Shown here: in pieces, positions 48,193-58,719 of the stretch
Numbering within the stretch: the first letter of the stretch is position 1
Layout: each line of letters opens with the position of its first letter
Origin: Deinococcus sp. JMULE3
GTDB taxonomy: Bacteria; Deinococcota; Deinococci; Deinococcales; Deinococcaceae
Assembly: GCF_013337115.1 (NCBI RefSeq)
Contig: NZ_SGWE01000004.1
Coordinates: forward strand, 1,641,001-1,705,000
Length of the DNA stretch: 64,000 nucleotides
Reading direction: 5' to 3'
The notes under the pieces: model-generated
Seen by the model: only the letters and a program-made list of their open reading frames with translations
Told to the model about the DNA's origin: nothing
Database searches by the model: none
Program-made: the position numbers and the translations under genes

Positions 48193-49227
48193 ATGGGCGT
48201 GCGGATGTGGGGCGGGGCGAGCTGGGGCCGGGCGGCGCTGCTGGGCGCGGTGCTGACGGCAGGACTGACGGGCGTGGCGGGCGCCGGGTCGTACCGCGTG
48301 AAGGCCGGGGATACCCTGAGCGGGATCGCCGTGCGGACGGGGGTCAGCGTGGCGGCCCTGCGCGCCGCGAATCCACGCCTGAAGTCCTCGGACGCCGTGC
48401 AGGCCGGGTGGGTGCTGACGGTGCCCACCTCCGCCCCGCGTGCCGCTGCGCCCGTGAAGGCGGGGACGTACACCGTCCGGGCCGGGGACACCCTGAGTGG
48501 TATCGCCGTGCGGACGGGCGTCAGCGTGGCCAGCCTGCGCGCCGCGAATCCACGCCTGAAGTCCTCGGATGCCGTGCAGGCCGGGTGGGTGCTGACGGTG
48601 CCCACCTCCTCCGCCCCGCGTGCCGCTGCGCCCGTGAAGGCGGGGACGTACACCGTGAAGGACGGCGAGAACCTCACGGTGATCGCGCGCCGCTTCGGCC
48701 TGAGCGTCACACAACTCGTGAACGCCAACCCGCAGTACCGGGACGGGAAGGCGGTATGGGCAGGCGCGAAACTGGTCATCCCGCCGCGCACCGCGACGGC
48801 CTCGCGCGCGGTGACCGTCCGGGCGACCGGCAGCCGACCGGGCCGCTGGGCGTGGCCGCTGCCCGGCTACCACGCGATCAGCAGCGATTACGGCGAGCGC
48901 GTGCTGGACGAGGGTCCCGAGATGCACTACGGGGTGGACATCGTCGCGCCGCAGGGCACGCCGGTCCTGGCCGCCCGGTCGGGCCGGGTGCTGGAATCCC
49001 GCGCGGACTTCGAGCGGGGCTGGGGCTGGACGGTCGTGCTGGAACACCCGGACGGCTGGATCACCCGGTATGCGCACCTGAGCGCCACGCTCGTGCGGGC
49101 CGGGGAGCTGGTCGTGCAGGGGCAGCCGGTCGGGCGGGTGGGGAACACGGGCCGCAGCACGGGCACGCACCTGCATTTCGGCACGTACCTCCGCTGGGAC
49201 CCGCGCGACCCGCTGAGTCTGTACTGA
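48193..49227 (+). CDS. LysM-domain M23 metallopeptidase
   Basis: A 344-residue exported peptidoglycan hydrolase. A signal peptide (about 10-31) precedes three LysM domains starting [28 protein letters not shown] and [14 protein letters not shown]. The peptidase domain (about 215-344) has the zinc motif [21 protein letters not shown] and the terminal HLHFG. All metal ligands are present, so it should be an active endopeptidase rather than an EnvC-like activator. The first two LysM units are near-identical in DNA. Confidence 0.92.
   Translation: MGVRMWGGASWGRAALLGAVLTAGLTGVAGAGSYRVKAGDTLSGIAVRTGVSVAALRAANPRLKSSDAVQAGWVLTVPTSAPRAAAPVKAGTYTVRAGDTLSGIAVRTGVSVASLRAANPRLKSSDAVQAGWVLTVPTSSAPRAAAPVKAGTYTVKDGENLTVIARRFGLSVTQLVNANPQYRDGKAVWAGAKLVIPPRTATASRAVTVRATGSRPGRWAWPLPGYHAISSDYGERVLDEGPEMHYGVDIVAPQGTPVLAARSGRVLESRADFERGWGWTVVLEHPDGWITRYAHLSATLVRAGELVVQGQPVGRVGNTGRSTGTHLHFGTYLRWDPRDPLSLY
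48298..48654 (+). repeat. recent tandem duplication of a LysM unit
   Basis: Two units of 177 and 180 bp (48298-48474, 48475-48654) match almost base for base, including synonymous sites and the [15 protein letters not shown] linker; the second has one extra TCC codon. Confidence 0.85.
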
Positions 49228-49228
49228 C

Positions 49229-49456
49229 ATGCAGGTCCACTACGCCGAGGGGAAGGGCGAGGCGGCCCGCGCGGCCCTGCACGCCTTCCTGGACGCCCTG
49301 CCGGGCTGGCCGGGGTTCCTGGGCGCGGAATTGCTCCTCTCCCCCGCGCAGCCGGAGTTGACGCTGGTGGCGAGCCGCTGGGCGGACGAGGTGCCGCCCC
49401 TGCCGGTGACGGACGGCGTGCGCGCCTGGGTGTTTCAGGTTCAGGCGAACCGCTGA
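49229..49456 (+). CDS. small ABM-like hypothetical protein
   Basis: A 75-residue protein whose plan (helix [21 protein letters not shown], then strand [11 protein letters not shown]) resembles the antibiotic-biosynthesis-monooxygenase-like ferredoxin fold. Starts 1 bp after the peptidase stop, so probably coupled. Function unknown. Confidence 0.62.
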   Translation: MQVHYAEGKGEAARAALHAFLDALPGWPGFLGAELLLSPAQPELTLVASRWADEVPPLPVTDGVRAWVFQVQANR

Positions 49457-49464
49457 CCAAACAG

Positions 49465-49484
49465 GCCCTTGCATTCCGATGCCC
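49465..49484 (+). repeat. 20-bp direct repeat, copy 1
   Basis: GCCCTTGCATTCCGATGCCC, identical to 49971-49990. Here it lies 62 bp before the hypothetical gene at 49547, without a matching -10. Confidence 0.7.
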
Positions 49485-49546
49485 ATAAGGAGCCACTGCG
49501 CCATTTGACCGATCCCCGGCAGGTTCCGGTCCTCTACGCTGAATCC

Positions 49547-49819
49547 ATGCCCGGTCACCGTCCACGCCGATGGAAAGACACCTGGAGGCAGTTCGCGCAG
49601 GGCCTCGGGCAGGTGGGTGTGGCCCTCAACGGCCTGTTCGGGCAGGGCGTTCCGCCCCCGCCGCCGCCCCCACCCGTGCACACCTGGAGTGCCCCGCCCC
49701 CACCGGACGACGCGCTGAGCGAGGCATTCCAGCGCGCACAACAGGAATTTGGTGGTCAATCACCTGACCGGACCGCGCCCGCGCGGGCGGAGGGTGACGA
49801 CCCGACCAACCGCAGTTGA
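49547..49819 (+). CDS. proline-rich hypothetical protein
   Basis: A 90-residue protein with a basic/amphipathic N-terminal helix (WKDTWRQFAQGLGQVGVALN), a run of prolines (about residues 35-42) and a hydrophilic tail. TACGCT ends 6 bases before the ATG (49535-49540). No family recognised. Confidence 0.55.
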   Translation: MPGHRPRRWKDTWRQFAQGLGQVGVALNGLFGQGVPPPPPPPPVHTWSAPPPPDDALSEAFQRAQQEFGGQSPDRTAPARAEGDDPTNRS

Positions 49820-50062
49820 TGGACCGGGCGGTCTGGTTCCCAGTGGCGGGGAGACGGTGCCGTCAGTGGCAGGAACTTCTGTGTGCCGGGTCTACAGGCT
49901 GCGCGACCACCGGCATCGTTGCATCTGCAACAGGGGCGGAACTGTCCTTGCCGAGCAGCGTGGCGCGTACGCCCTTGCATTCCGATGCCCCTCGCTTTAC
50001 GATGCCCCTACCACTAGCATCGCCAAGCGAGGTCACCCGTGCGTGACCCCGGAAGGAGCCCC
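49820..50062. other. padR upstream region
   Basis: About 240 bp. The first half shows nothing recognisable. The second half holds the 20-bp repeat, a promoter and an inverted repeat that overlaps its -10 (see separate entry). Confidence 0.5.
49971..50022 (+). promoter_or_regulatory. padR promoter and operator
   Basis: TTGCAT (49975-49980), 17-bp spacer, TACGAT (49998-50003). CGATGC (50000-50005) and GCATCG (50017-50022) form an 11-bp-spaced inverted repeat over the -10 and start site, where a PadR autorepressor would bind. The -35 is part of the second copy of the 20-bp repeat (49971-49990). Confidence 0.6.
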
Positions 50063-50392
50063 ATGGACGCCCAGCAGCTCAAAGGTCACCTTGACCTCCT
50101 CCTCCTCGCCACCCTCGAACGCGGCCCCCGCTACGGCGGCCAGATCATCGCCGACGTCCAGGCCAGTACGGGCGGCTATTTCAGCATGCGCGAAGGCACC
50201 CTCTACCCCGCCCTGCACCGCCTCGAAAAACAGGGCTTCATCCACGGCGAATTCCAGACCCTCCCGCGCGGCGGCAGCCCCGTCAAGGTCTACACCCTCA
50301 CCCCCACCGGCAAGACCGAACTGACCGCCCAGCGCGAGAAATACGACCGCTTCACCCGCGCCGTGCGCGGCGTCATCGGCGGCCCGGCATGA
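50063..50392 (+). CDS. PadR family transcriptional regulator
   Basis: A 109-residue winged-helix repressor: LKGHLDLLLLATLERGPRYGGQI, then REGTLYPALHRLEKQGFI and the wing PVKVYTLTPTGKTEL, all standard for short PadR proteins. GGAAGGA precedes ATG 50063. It overlaps the next gene by ATGA; that pair (PadR plus permease-prefix-domain protein) is widespread. Confidence 0.93.
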   Translation: MDAQQLKGHLDLLLLATLERGPRYGGQIIADVQASTGGYFSMREGTLYPALHRLEKQGFIHGEFQTLPRGGSPVKVYTLTPTGKTELTAQREKYDRFTRAVRGVIGGPA

Positions 50393-51582
50393 CCCGCGAG
50401 CAGTTCATCCGCCACGCCACCCGCGGCCTGTGGGGCAACAAGAAACGGGACGCGGCCCTGGAACTGCGCGGCGCCATCGAGGACAAGATCTACCGCCACC
50501 AGTTGTGCGGCCTGAGTGAGCTGGAAGCAGAACAGGCGGCGCTGCGCGACCTGGGCAGCCCCCACGCCATCGCCCGTGACCTGAACCGCGTTCACACCGC
50601 CCCCGCCACTCTTCGGGCCGCCCTGCTGCTGGGCGTCGCCGGGTTCCTGAGCATGCAGGCCGCGGCGCAGATCCCGGCGGTCGGATCGGCATTCATGCCC
50701 AACGACGTGGACATCCGGCAGTGCGATTTCGTGACCGGGCAGGCCATGGCCGACCAGTCACCCGCCACGCGCGCCCGCATGGACCGGCTGCTGGCACAGT
50801 TCGGCGGCATGGCGGGCCTGCGTGAGCAGTGCCGGGCAGGCGCGTTCGCCACCCTGGGCCCCCTGCTGAACGTTGCCGACCTGCTGACCGCCCTGAAAGC
50901 TGCGCAGGTTCCCGTGAACGCCGACGCCTCGGCCAGCAGCGCCCTGCTGCTCAAAGGCGGATCGACCGGCAGCATTCCCCAGATCTCCTTCCAGACCCAG
51001 ACCATTGGCGGCCAGCGGTACCTGCCCGGCATGTTCCTCATCACCTTCCTGCAGACCGTCACCACCCAGCCGTTCACCCTGACCGGCCAGACCAACCCGG
51101 TGCTGACCATCGGCTCGGCCCGCATTCCCATCGGCTCGGCCCGCGCCCCGGTGCAGACCGTGGACGTCCTGGCCCACGGCCTGAGCACCTCCCGCCGCAC
51201 GGACACCTCACTGCCCCTGCCCGTGACCACGATCTCCATGACCACCACCCTGCCCATTGACCCGGCCGCCCCGCAACTGGCCGTACCGGGCCAGGACGGC
51301 GAGGTCTTCGCGGTCGTGCAGAACGTCCTGCGGATCAACGAGGCCCGCCGGGGCGCGGAGGCACCGGAGACACTGTGGGTGCGCGCCCGGCAGAACGGCC
51401 GGATCGCGTTCACGGACGAACTGACCCCCACTATCCGACTGGTGAACTCGCAGGCGGAACTCGATCAGGCCACCACTCGCGGCGTGAAAGCCGCCGTGGT
51501 GTACCGCGTGAATACCGCGAACCTCCAACGCCCGGTGATGACGCCTGTCCCGGCGGCGCAGGTCAGGGTGGTGCAGCCCTGA
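50389..51582 (+). CDS. permease-prefix-domain protein with one TM helix
   Basis: A 397-residue protein. Residues 1-70 (MTREQFIRHATRGLWGNKKRDAAL and the following helices) form the helical domain that often starts DUF1129-like or permease proteins next to PadR. One hydrophobic segment lies at about 74-92; the remaining 300 residues are beta-rich and extracytoplasmic. The large ABC-type permease that usually follows the prefix is replaced by this domain. Function unknown, but regulated by PadR. Confidence 0.7.
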   Translation: MTREQFIRHATRGLWGNKKRDAALELRGAIEDKIYRHQLCGLSELEAEQAALRDLGSPHAIARDLNRVHTAPATLRAALLLGVAGFLSMQAAAQIPAVGSAFMPNDVDIRQCDFVTGQAMADQSPATRARMDRLLAQFGGMAGLREQCRAGAFATLGPLLNVADLLTALKAAQVPVNADASASSALLLKGGSTGSIPQISFQTQTIGGQRYLPGMFLITFLQTVTTQPFTLTGQTNPVLTIGSARIPIGSARAPVQTVDVLAHGLSTSRRTDTSLPLPVTTISMTTTLPIDPAAPQLAVPGQDGEVFAVVQNVLRINEARRGAEAPETLWVRARQNGRIAFTDELTPTIRLVNSQAELDQATTRGVKAAVVYRVNTANLQRPVMTPVPAAQVRVVQP

Positions 51583-51650
51583 TCGGCCTGTTGATTCGTT
51601 GAAGGGGGGATGTGAGCTGCCGCTCACGCCCCCCTTGCCAGCACCTGCTG

Positions 51651-52424
51651 TTACAGCTGCGGGATGTGTGCGGCGAGGTCGCCGAGCAGGTCGCGGGCGG
51701 TCAGGTCGATGCGGACGGGCGTGACGCTGATCAGTCCGGCCTCGACGGCGCCGTAGTCGGTGTCGGGGTCGTGCGCGTCGGGGGCGGTGCTGGTGCCGGA
51801 CACCCAGTGGTATTCGCGGCCTTCGGGGTCGTGGCGGGTCAGGAGGGTGTCCTCCCAGCGGTGCTGGCCGACGCGGGTGACGCGCACGCCGGTGGGGGGC
51901 TGGGCGGGGAAGTTCACGTTCAGCAGCGTGCGCGGGGGCAGGCCGCGGGCGAGGACGGTCTGGGCGAGGCGGGCGGCGTACGCGGCTCCGGCGGCGAAGT
52001 CGTACTCTCCGGCGGGCGTGGCGCGCTGGCTGAACGCGATGGCGGGAATGCCGAAGCTCATGCCCTCGATGGCGGCGGCGACGGTGCCGCTGTGCGTCAG
52101 GTCGTCGCCGAGGTTCGGGCCGAGGTTGATACCGCTGACGACCAGGTCGGGTTTTCCGGTCAGGTGGACGCCCATGACGACGCAGTCGGCGGGTGTGCCG
52201 TCCACGCGGTAGGCGGGGATGTCGCCGAATCCGGCGCTGGCGGTGTGCTTGAAGCGCAGTGGGCGGCGGATGGTGATGCCGTGCCCGACGGCGCTCTGCT
52301 CGACGTCGGGGGCGCTGACGATCACGTCCGCAAACGAGCCCATGGCCTGCGCGAGGGCCTTGATGCCGGGGCTGAAGATGCCGTCGTCGTTCGCGACGAG
52401 GATGCGGGGGCGCGGGGTGGTCAT
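51651..52424 (-). CDS. surE: 5'/3'-nucleotidase SurE
   Basis: A 257-residue metal-dependent nucleotidase. ILVANDDGIFSPGIKAL holds the metal Asp pair, SAPDVEQSAVGHGIT the SurE Ser/Gly loop, VDGTPADCV and VVSGINLGPNLGDDLTHSGTVAAA the Asn and further ligands. Typical length. ATG 52424. Confidence 0.95.
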   Translation of the reverse strand: MTTPRPRILVANDDGIFSPGIKALAQAMGSFADVIVSAPDVEQSAVGHGITIRRPLRFKHTASAGFGDIPAYRVDGTPADCVVMGVHLTGKPDLVVSGINLGPNLGDDLTHSGTVAAAIEGMSFGIPAIAFSQRATPAGEYDFAAGAAYAARLAQTVLARGLPPRTLLNVNFPAQPPTGVRVTRVGQHRWEDTLLTRHDPEGREYHWVSGTSTAPDAHDPDTDYGAVEAGLISVTPVRIDLTARDLLGDLAAHIPQL

Positions 52425-52568
52425 GCGGGTCAGGGTAGCGCCGGGGGGTGGGGGGCTGCTGACCTGCCGTTCTTCGTCCCGGCTGGCAGTCCCGCTATAC
52501 TTGACCAAATTTTGAATTTCTTCTCATTCTGGCGTCAGACTCATCAGGTTCGGCGTCCCGAGGTTGCC
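52425..52568. other. divergent region between surE and the small TM gene
   Basis: About 145 bp. CGCTATACTTGACC followed by AAATTTTGAATTTCTTC is an A/T-rich island near 52494-52525 and probably holds a promoter for the gene at 52569. Confidence 0.4.
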
Positions 52569-52793
52569 ATGCTGCTGTTCAACTCCCCCCATACCTCCTA
52601 TCTGCTGCGCTGCATGGTGGTCAGCCTGCGCAAACGCGCCTGGCAGCCCATCCTCGTGGCGGCCATTCTGGCGGTCTACCTCACCATGCTGGGCGTGAAG
52701 ACGGGCGCCAACCTGCTGGGCACGCTGGCCGGAATCGTCGCCTGCGTCGCGTTCATCTGCGTCCGCTCGTACCGTCGGCACCGCTGGGACTGA
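52569..52793 (+). CDS. small membrane protein
   Basis: A 74-residue protein with two hydrophobic helices (about 25-42 and 48-65), a basic middle and a basic C-terminus (RSYRRHRWD). No family recognised. Confidence 0.6.
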   Translation: MLLFNSPHTSYLLRCMVVSLRKRAWQPILVAAILAVYLTMLGVKTGANLLGTLAGIVACVAFICVRSYRRHRWD

Positions 52794-52852
52794 CACCGCT
52801 TCCCGCTGTCTCCCCTGATTGGCGGCACTGGCCGCGCCGCGCGGCGTGGGCG

Positions 52853-52858
52853 TACGCT
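52853..52858 (+). promoter_or_regulatory. -10 box of leaderless type
   Basis: TACGCT ends 5 bases before ATG 52864. Confidence 0.45.
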
Positions 52859-52863
52859 GACGC

Positions 52864-53277
52864 ATGGTGCAGCGGATCCTGGCGTGCGTGGCGTTCGGGG
52901 TGGGCGCGGGGCTGGCAGCGGGTGACTTCCCGGCGCTGGGTCGCGTGGAGCAGGTGCACGCCCCGGACGGGCGGGCGACGGTGGTGCAGCGCGTGGCGTG
53001 CCTCGCCCCGGACCGGCCGGAGCTCGCGGCGGCACTGACGCTGGAGGACGCCGGACCGACCCGCTGGCAGGTGGTGCAGCTGGCCACGAACGACGCGGGC
53101 GCAGAGGTCCTCAGCGTGGGCCGCACCCTGCCGCAGATCGCGCCGCACTACCAGCGGTACGTCACGCAGGGGCAGCCGGTGGGCCGCGTGGCGTACGCGG
53201 CGCTGCTGGGCACCTGGAAACTGTTCGGCCTGAAGTTCAGCTGGCAGAACGTCACGTACCGCTGCGCGCTGTCCTGA
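52864..53277 (+). CDS. secreted hypothetical protein
   Basis: A 137-residue protein with a short signal peptide (VQRILACVAFGVGAGLAAG), then a beta-rich body with one Cys in VACLAPD and another in YRCALS that may pair. No family recognised; TACGCT just upstream supports the start. Confidence 0.6.
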   Translation: MVQRILACVAFGVGAGLAAGDFPALGRVEQVHAPDGRATVVQRVACLAPDRPELAAALTLEDAGPTRWQVVQLATNDAGAEVLSVGRTLPQIAPHYQRYVTQGQPVGRVAYAALLGTWKLFGLKFSWQNVTYRCALS

Positions 53278-53289
53278 TCCGGGCGGCGC

Positions 53290-53295
53290 TAGCAT
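53290..53295 (+). promoter_or_regulatory. -10 box of leaderless type, thioesterase
   Basis: TAGCAT ends 6 bases before ATG 53302. Confidence 0.45.
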
Positions 53296-53301
53296 GCGTG
53301 C

Positions 53302-53766
53302 ATGACGCTGCACCCGGACCTGAACTTCCCGACCGCGCATGAACTGGACACCCTGAGCCCGGAGGCACTGGCAGGGCGCATGAACGCCCTGTCCGGCACG
53401 CTGGGCGAGCGGCTGGGCATCGAGTTCACGGCGGTGTCCCGTGACCGGGTGGTCGCGCGCATGCCGGTGGACGGCAACCGGCAACCGGCGGGGCGGCTGC
53501 ATGGCGGGGCGAACCTGGCACTGGCGGAGGAACTCGCCAGCGTGGGCTCGTGGATGAACCTGGACCCGGCGCGGCAGGTGGCGGTGGGCGTGGACCTGAG
53601 CGGCACGCACGTGCGCGGCGTGACCGAAGGCTGGGTGACGGGTGAGGGCACCCTGGCGTACCGGGGCCGGACGGTGCTCGTCTGGAGCATCGAGATCCGG
53701 GACGAGCGGGGCCGCGTGACGAGCATGGCGCGCTGCACCTGCAACGTGATCTCCCTCGGGGCGTGA
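53302..53766 (+). CDS. PaaI-type hotdog thioesterase
   Basis: A 154-residue acyl-CoA thioesterase. The hotdog signature RLHGGANLALAEELASVG carries the conserved HGG and Glu, followed by VGVDLSGTHVRGVTEGWVTGE strands. Resembles PaaI/EntH-like hydroxyphenylacetyl-CoA or general aryl-CoA thioesterases; substrate not determinable. Confidence 0.88.
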   Translation: MTLHPDLNFPTAHELDTLSPEALAGRMNALSGTLGERLGIEFTAVSRDRVVARMPVDGNRQPAGRLHGGANLALAEELASVGSWMNLDPARQVAVGVDLSGTHVRGVTEGWVTGEGTLAYRGRTVLVWSIEIRDERGRVTSMARCTCNVISLGA

Positions 53767-53774
53767 ACGCCTGA

Positions 53775-53808
53775 AGGAGGCCCCCGGACATCACGCCGGG
53801 GGCCTCCT
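53775..53808. terminator. bidirectional terminator
   Basis: A 13-bp stem AGGAGGCCCCCGG / CCGGGGGCCTCCT with 8-base loop, between the convergent thioesterase and csaB genes. Confidence 0.75.
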
Positions 53809-53822
53809 CGTCTGTGGGGGGC

Positions 53823-54794
53823 TCAGCGGCCCAGGGCGCGGCTGAAGCTCTGCGCGGCGCGCAGGCGCATGTCCTCGATGGCGGTCCAGTCGGGCAGGCG
53901 GCGCCTGAGGGCCTCGTCGGTCAGTTGCGCGGCGTTCAGGCGGGTGGGGTGGGCAGGGGCGCCCGCGTCGTCGCAGAAGCCCTGCACCTTGGGGTCGTAG
54001 GCGACGCCGCTGAAGGGCGTCTCGCTGGCGGCGGCCAGGATGACGGCGTGCAGGCGCACCCCGATCACGTAGCCGCTCTGCGCGATGGCGTCCAGCGCGA
54101 CCTGCGGGTCGCGGGTGCTGAGCACGTCGTCCGCGCCGAGGCTGTGGGCGGCCTGATCGTCGTGGTCGGGCATGAAGCTCAGGGCGGTGACGTGGCGTTC
54201 CTCGGCGCGCAGGCGGCGCACGACGTCCTTCAGCGCGTCGGTGGCGTCGGTGACGTCGCCGCGTGGCGCGACGATCACGCGGCGGGGGTCGCGGGTCAGG
54301 CCGGGGGTGGGGGCCAGCAGCAGGGCGGGGTCGCCGCCCAGTTCGGCGCGGATGCCCAGGGCTTCCAGCGTGTCGAGGCTGCCGCGGTCGCGCACGATGA
54401 CCGGCACGCCCCGCAGCGCGCGGGCGACGCGGCGACCGCCGTCGGGGGTCAGGGGGCCGATGCTCTGGTTGAACACGACGACGCGGCGGCGCAGGAGTTT
54501 CGCCAGTCGGATGACGCCCAGGTAGTACGTGAGGTTGCGGGCGCTGGTCCGGTCCTGCAGCAGGCCGCCGCCGCCGGACAGCACGACCTGCGAGCGCAGC
54601 AGCGCGCCGAGGAGCGCGGCGGGTTGCATGCGGGCCTCGCTGTCGCAGTCGTAGGTGCGGGCGGTCTCCTCGGGGGTGTTCGAGAGCAGCAGGGGGGTCG
54701 CGCCGTACTTGCGCAGTTCGCGGGTGATGGCGAGCGCGATGGCCTCGTCGCCGGTGTTGCCGAAGCCGTAGTAGCCGCTGACGGTGACCTTCAT
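53823..54794 (-). CDS. csaB: polysaccharide pyruvyl transferase CsaB
   Basis: A 323-residue enzyme that adds ketal-linked pyruvate to secondary cell wall polymer, the anchor for SLH-domain surface proteins. KVTVSGYYGFGNTGDEAIALAI, VVLSGGGGLLQD and VIGVRLHAVILAA are family signatures. It overlaps the DUF5693 gene (ATGA), a pairing that points to assembly of the S-layer anchor. Confidence 0.92.
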   Translation of the reverse strand: MKVTVSGYYGFGNTGDEAIALAITRELRKYGATPLLLSNTPEETARTYDCDSEARMQPAALLGALLRSQVVLSGGGGLLQDRTSARNLTYYLGVIRLAKLLRRRVVVFNQSIGPLTPDGGRRVARALRGVPVIVRDRGSLDTLEALGIRAELGGDPALLLAPTPGLTRDPRRVIVAPRGDVTDATDALKDVVRRLRAEERHVTALSFMPDHDDQAAHSLGADDVLSTRDPQVALDAIAQSGYVIGVRLHAVILAAASETPFSGVAYDPKVQGFCDDAGAPAHPTRLNAAQLTDEALRRRLPDWTAIEDMRLRAAQSFSRALGR

Positions 54795-56653
54795 GCGCGG
54801 ACCTCGCTGGGGGCCTTGCCGTACGTGCGCCACAGGTGCAGCGCGGCGCGGACGAGTTGAATGGCGATCAGACCGGCGATGAGTCCCACGCCCAGGCCCA
54901 GGAAGCAGCGCTGGGCGCTGATCAGCAGCGGCGTGTGGAAGTGACTGAAGGTGTTCAGGATGCTGGACTGCCCGACGACGCCGCCCAGGATCAGCAGCGC
55001 GCCGAAGTAGCCGGGGAGCGTGCCGCTCAGGCCCAGGAGGCCCAGGGGGTGCCCGGCCATCTCCTTGAAGCGGGGGCGGACCAGGGTGTCCTGCAGGTCC
55101 TGGCGGATCTTCGCTTCGGTGTCGCTGACGCTGGCGCCGGTGGCGTTGCCGCGCCGCAGGAACACCAGTGCGAACACCCCGGCGGCCAGGACCATGATCA
55201 GGATGTCGCCCAGCTTGATGGGGGCGTTGTACACGTCCGCGATGGTCTTGCGGAGGTCCTGGCGGGGCAGGAAGCTCAGGGCGACGAGCAGCAGCGGCAG
55301 CAGCAGGGTCAGGCCCACGCCGCGGAAGGGGTCCAGGCCCAGCACGCTGTCTTTCGTGGCGCCCAGCGCGGAGACGAACAGCACGCCGGTCAGGCTCAGG
55401 CCGGTGGCGACGAACCAGTCGCTGACGCGGGCGCGGCGCAGCACGAGGCCCAGCGCGGGGAAGGTCACGGCGGCGATGAGGGCGGCCCCGGCGTAGGGGT
55501 TGAACTTGTTCATGACGATCGCCAGCAGGCCGCTTCCGGCGGCGGCGAGCAGGCCCAGCCGGACCAGCGGGAAGCTCAGGCCCAGCAGCAGCAGCGCGGC
55601 GACCGGCCCGATCAGGCTCAGGGTGCGCAGCAGGGTGTTCTCGTGGAAGGCTTCGATGACGGGCTGCGTGACCTTCACGCCGGATTTCTTCAGCAGGTCC
55701 GTGGTGCGGGTCAGCAGGTCGCTGGTCTCGTTCACGGTGGGGTAGGGGCGGACGTACAGCAGGCGCATGCTGCGTTCCCGCGCGGCGAGGTTGTACTTGC
55801 TGGCCAGCGTGATGGGGTCCAGGCGTTCCTGCCACGCGGGGTTCACGCTGAAGGTCCGGGCGGCGCCGTGCGTGGCGATCAGGGTGTCCAGGCCGCGCTG
55901 CGGGGTCGCCTCGATCAGGGCGGGCACGCGGTTGCCCAGGCGGTCGTTGATCTTGGCGAGCAGTTCGGGGGTGCGCGCCCCGATGACTTCCTCGCCGTTG
56001 AAGATCACGAAGGGCACGTCGGGCCAGTCCGCGCCGGGTTCACGCAGGGCGTCGTCCGCGTAGGGGCGGTACACCAGCATGAACCCCCGCTCTTTCAGCT
56101 GCGCCATGAGCGCACGGTCGGGTCCGACGGGCAGGAAGGTGGGGTCGGTGGGCCACTCGGTCCAGGTCTGCCCGCCGACCTGCACCTGCCGGGTGGGGAT
56201 GGTGTAGCGCGCCGGGAGGGCCTCGGCGACGCCGGGCGTCAGGGACCGCAGGTAGTAGTTGCGGGGGTTCACGGCGGCGCTGCCGGTCTCGGCGCGCAGG
56301 TCCGCCCCGGTCTTCAGGTACACCTCGCCGCGCTGGATGAGGTTCCCGATGACGTCCTCGTACACGCCGACACCGTTGACGCCCTGCCGCTGGTACTCGG
56401 CGAGCAGGTCCAGCGGCTCGCGCCCGAAGCGGCGGGCCTGCGTGACGACCGCCGGGTAGTCCATGACGAGCGCCGCCGTCTTCTGCGATTGCTCGTAGCG
56501 GACGCGCTGCACCGCGAGGATCAGTGCGGGAATGGCGCTCAGGAGGATTAGGCCCAGCAGCCACGGGGTCAGCGGGTGCCGGGAGGGAACCGGGACGGTC
56601 ATCCCGGTCGAGGTGGGCGGGGTGGGATCGGCGGGCTGGGTCACAGGGCACAT
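54791..56653 (-). CDS. DUF5693 family multi-pass membrane protein
   Basis: A 620-residue protein: TM helix at about 30-48, a ~290-residue extracytoplasmic domain with GVNGVGVYEDVIGNL and RPYPTVNETSD, then at least eight helices from about 345 on (LSLIGPVAALLLLGLSFP and others). DUF5693 proteins are regular companions of csaB. It may flip or polymerise a wall precursor; that is inference. Confidence 0.85.
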   Translation of the reverse strand: MCPVTQPADPTPPTSTGMTVPVPSRHPLTPWLLGLILLSAIPALILAVQRVRYEQSQKTAALVMDYPAVVTQARRFGREPLDLLAEYQRQGVNGVGVYEDVIGNLIQRGEVYLKTGADLRAETGSAAVNPRNYYLRSLTPGVAEALPARYTIPTRQVQVGGQTWTEWPTDPTFLPVGPDRALMAQLKERGFMLVYRPYADDALREPGADWPDVPFVIFNGEEVIGARTPELLAKINDRLGNRVPALIEATPQRGLDTLIATHGAARTFSVNPAWQERLDPITLASKYNLAARERSMRLLYVRPYPTVNETSDLLTRTTDLLKKSGVKVTQPVIEAFHENTLLRTLSLIGPVAALLLLGLSFPLVRLGLLAAAGSGLLAIVMNKFNPYAGAALIAAVTFPALGLVLRRARVSDWFVATGLSLTGVLFVSALGATKDSVLGLDPFRGVGLTLLLPLLLVALSFLPRQDLRKTIADVYNAPIKLGDILIMVLAAGVFALVFLRRGNATGASVSDTEAKIRQDLQDTLVRPRFKEMAGHPLGLLGLSGTLPGYFGALLILGGVVGQSSILNTFSHFHTPLLISAQRCFLGLGVGLIAGLIAIQLVRAALHLWRTYGKAPSEVRA

Positions 56654-56817
56654 CCTAAGGTCAGGGTCTGGTCGCGCGGGCGCGGCGCCTTCAGCATGGC
56701 GCGGGGCGGGGCCGGGTGTCGTCCCCCGAAAGTGCGCCCCGCCGCCGGGGCAGCGGTGCGGGGCGCGGACTGACAGCAGAATTCAGAGGAATTGAGGGAG
56801 GCCGGAGTCGGAGCCGC

Positions 56818-58478
<1,661 letters not shown>

Positions 58479-58719
58479 ATCACTCCTGTCATGGCGCCGG
58501 GGCTGGGCCGCTGGCGCAGGTTACCCCGCAGCGTAGCACCCGGCGCACGGGTCGGTTGCCCCCCTGAAAGAACGCTGTCAGACGCGCCGGGGCACGCTTG
58601 ACACCATGCCCACATGCGCGCCGCGCCTGCAGGTCCCCGGCGCTGTCTGTCCGTGGGAAGAAAACCGCGTCACACCAACAGGAAGTCGCTTACAATGTGG
58701 CGCACAAAGGGGGACATGA
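58479..58719. other. intergenic region before the pseudo-E2 gene
   Basis: About 240 bp. TACAAT at 58691-58696 is a plausible -10 with a weak -35 (GTCACA, about 58669). AAAGGGGGA at 58707-58713 serves as ribosome site. TTGACA near 58598 has no -10 at the right distance. Confidence 0.45.

Noticed and set aside
58598..58640. TTGACA near 58598 as promoter of the pseudo-E2 gene
   Set aside because: No -10 box lies 16-18 bp downstream; TACAAT at 58691 is a better candidate.
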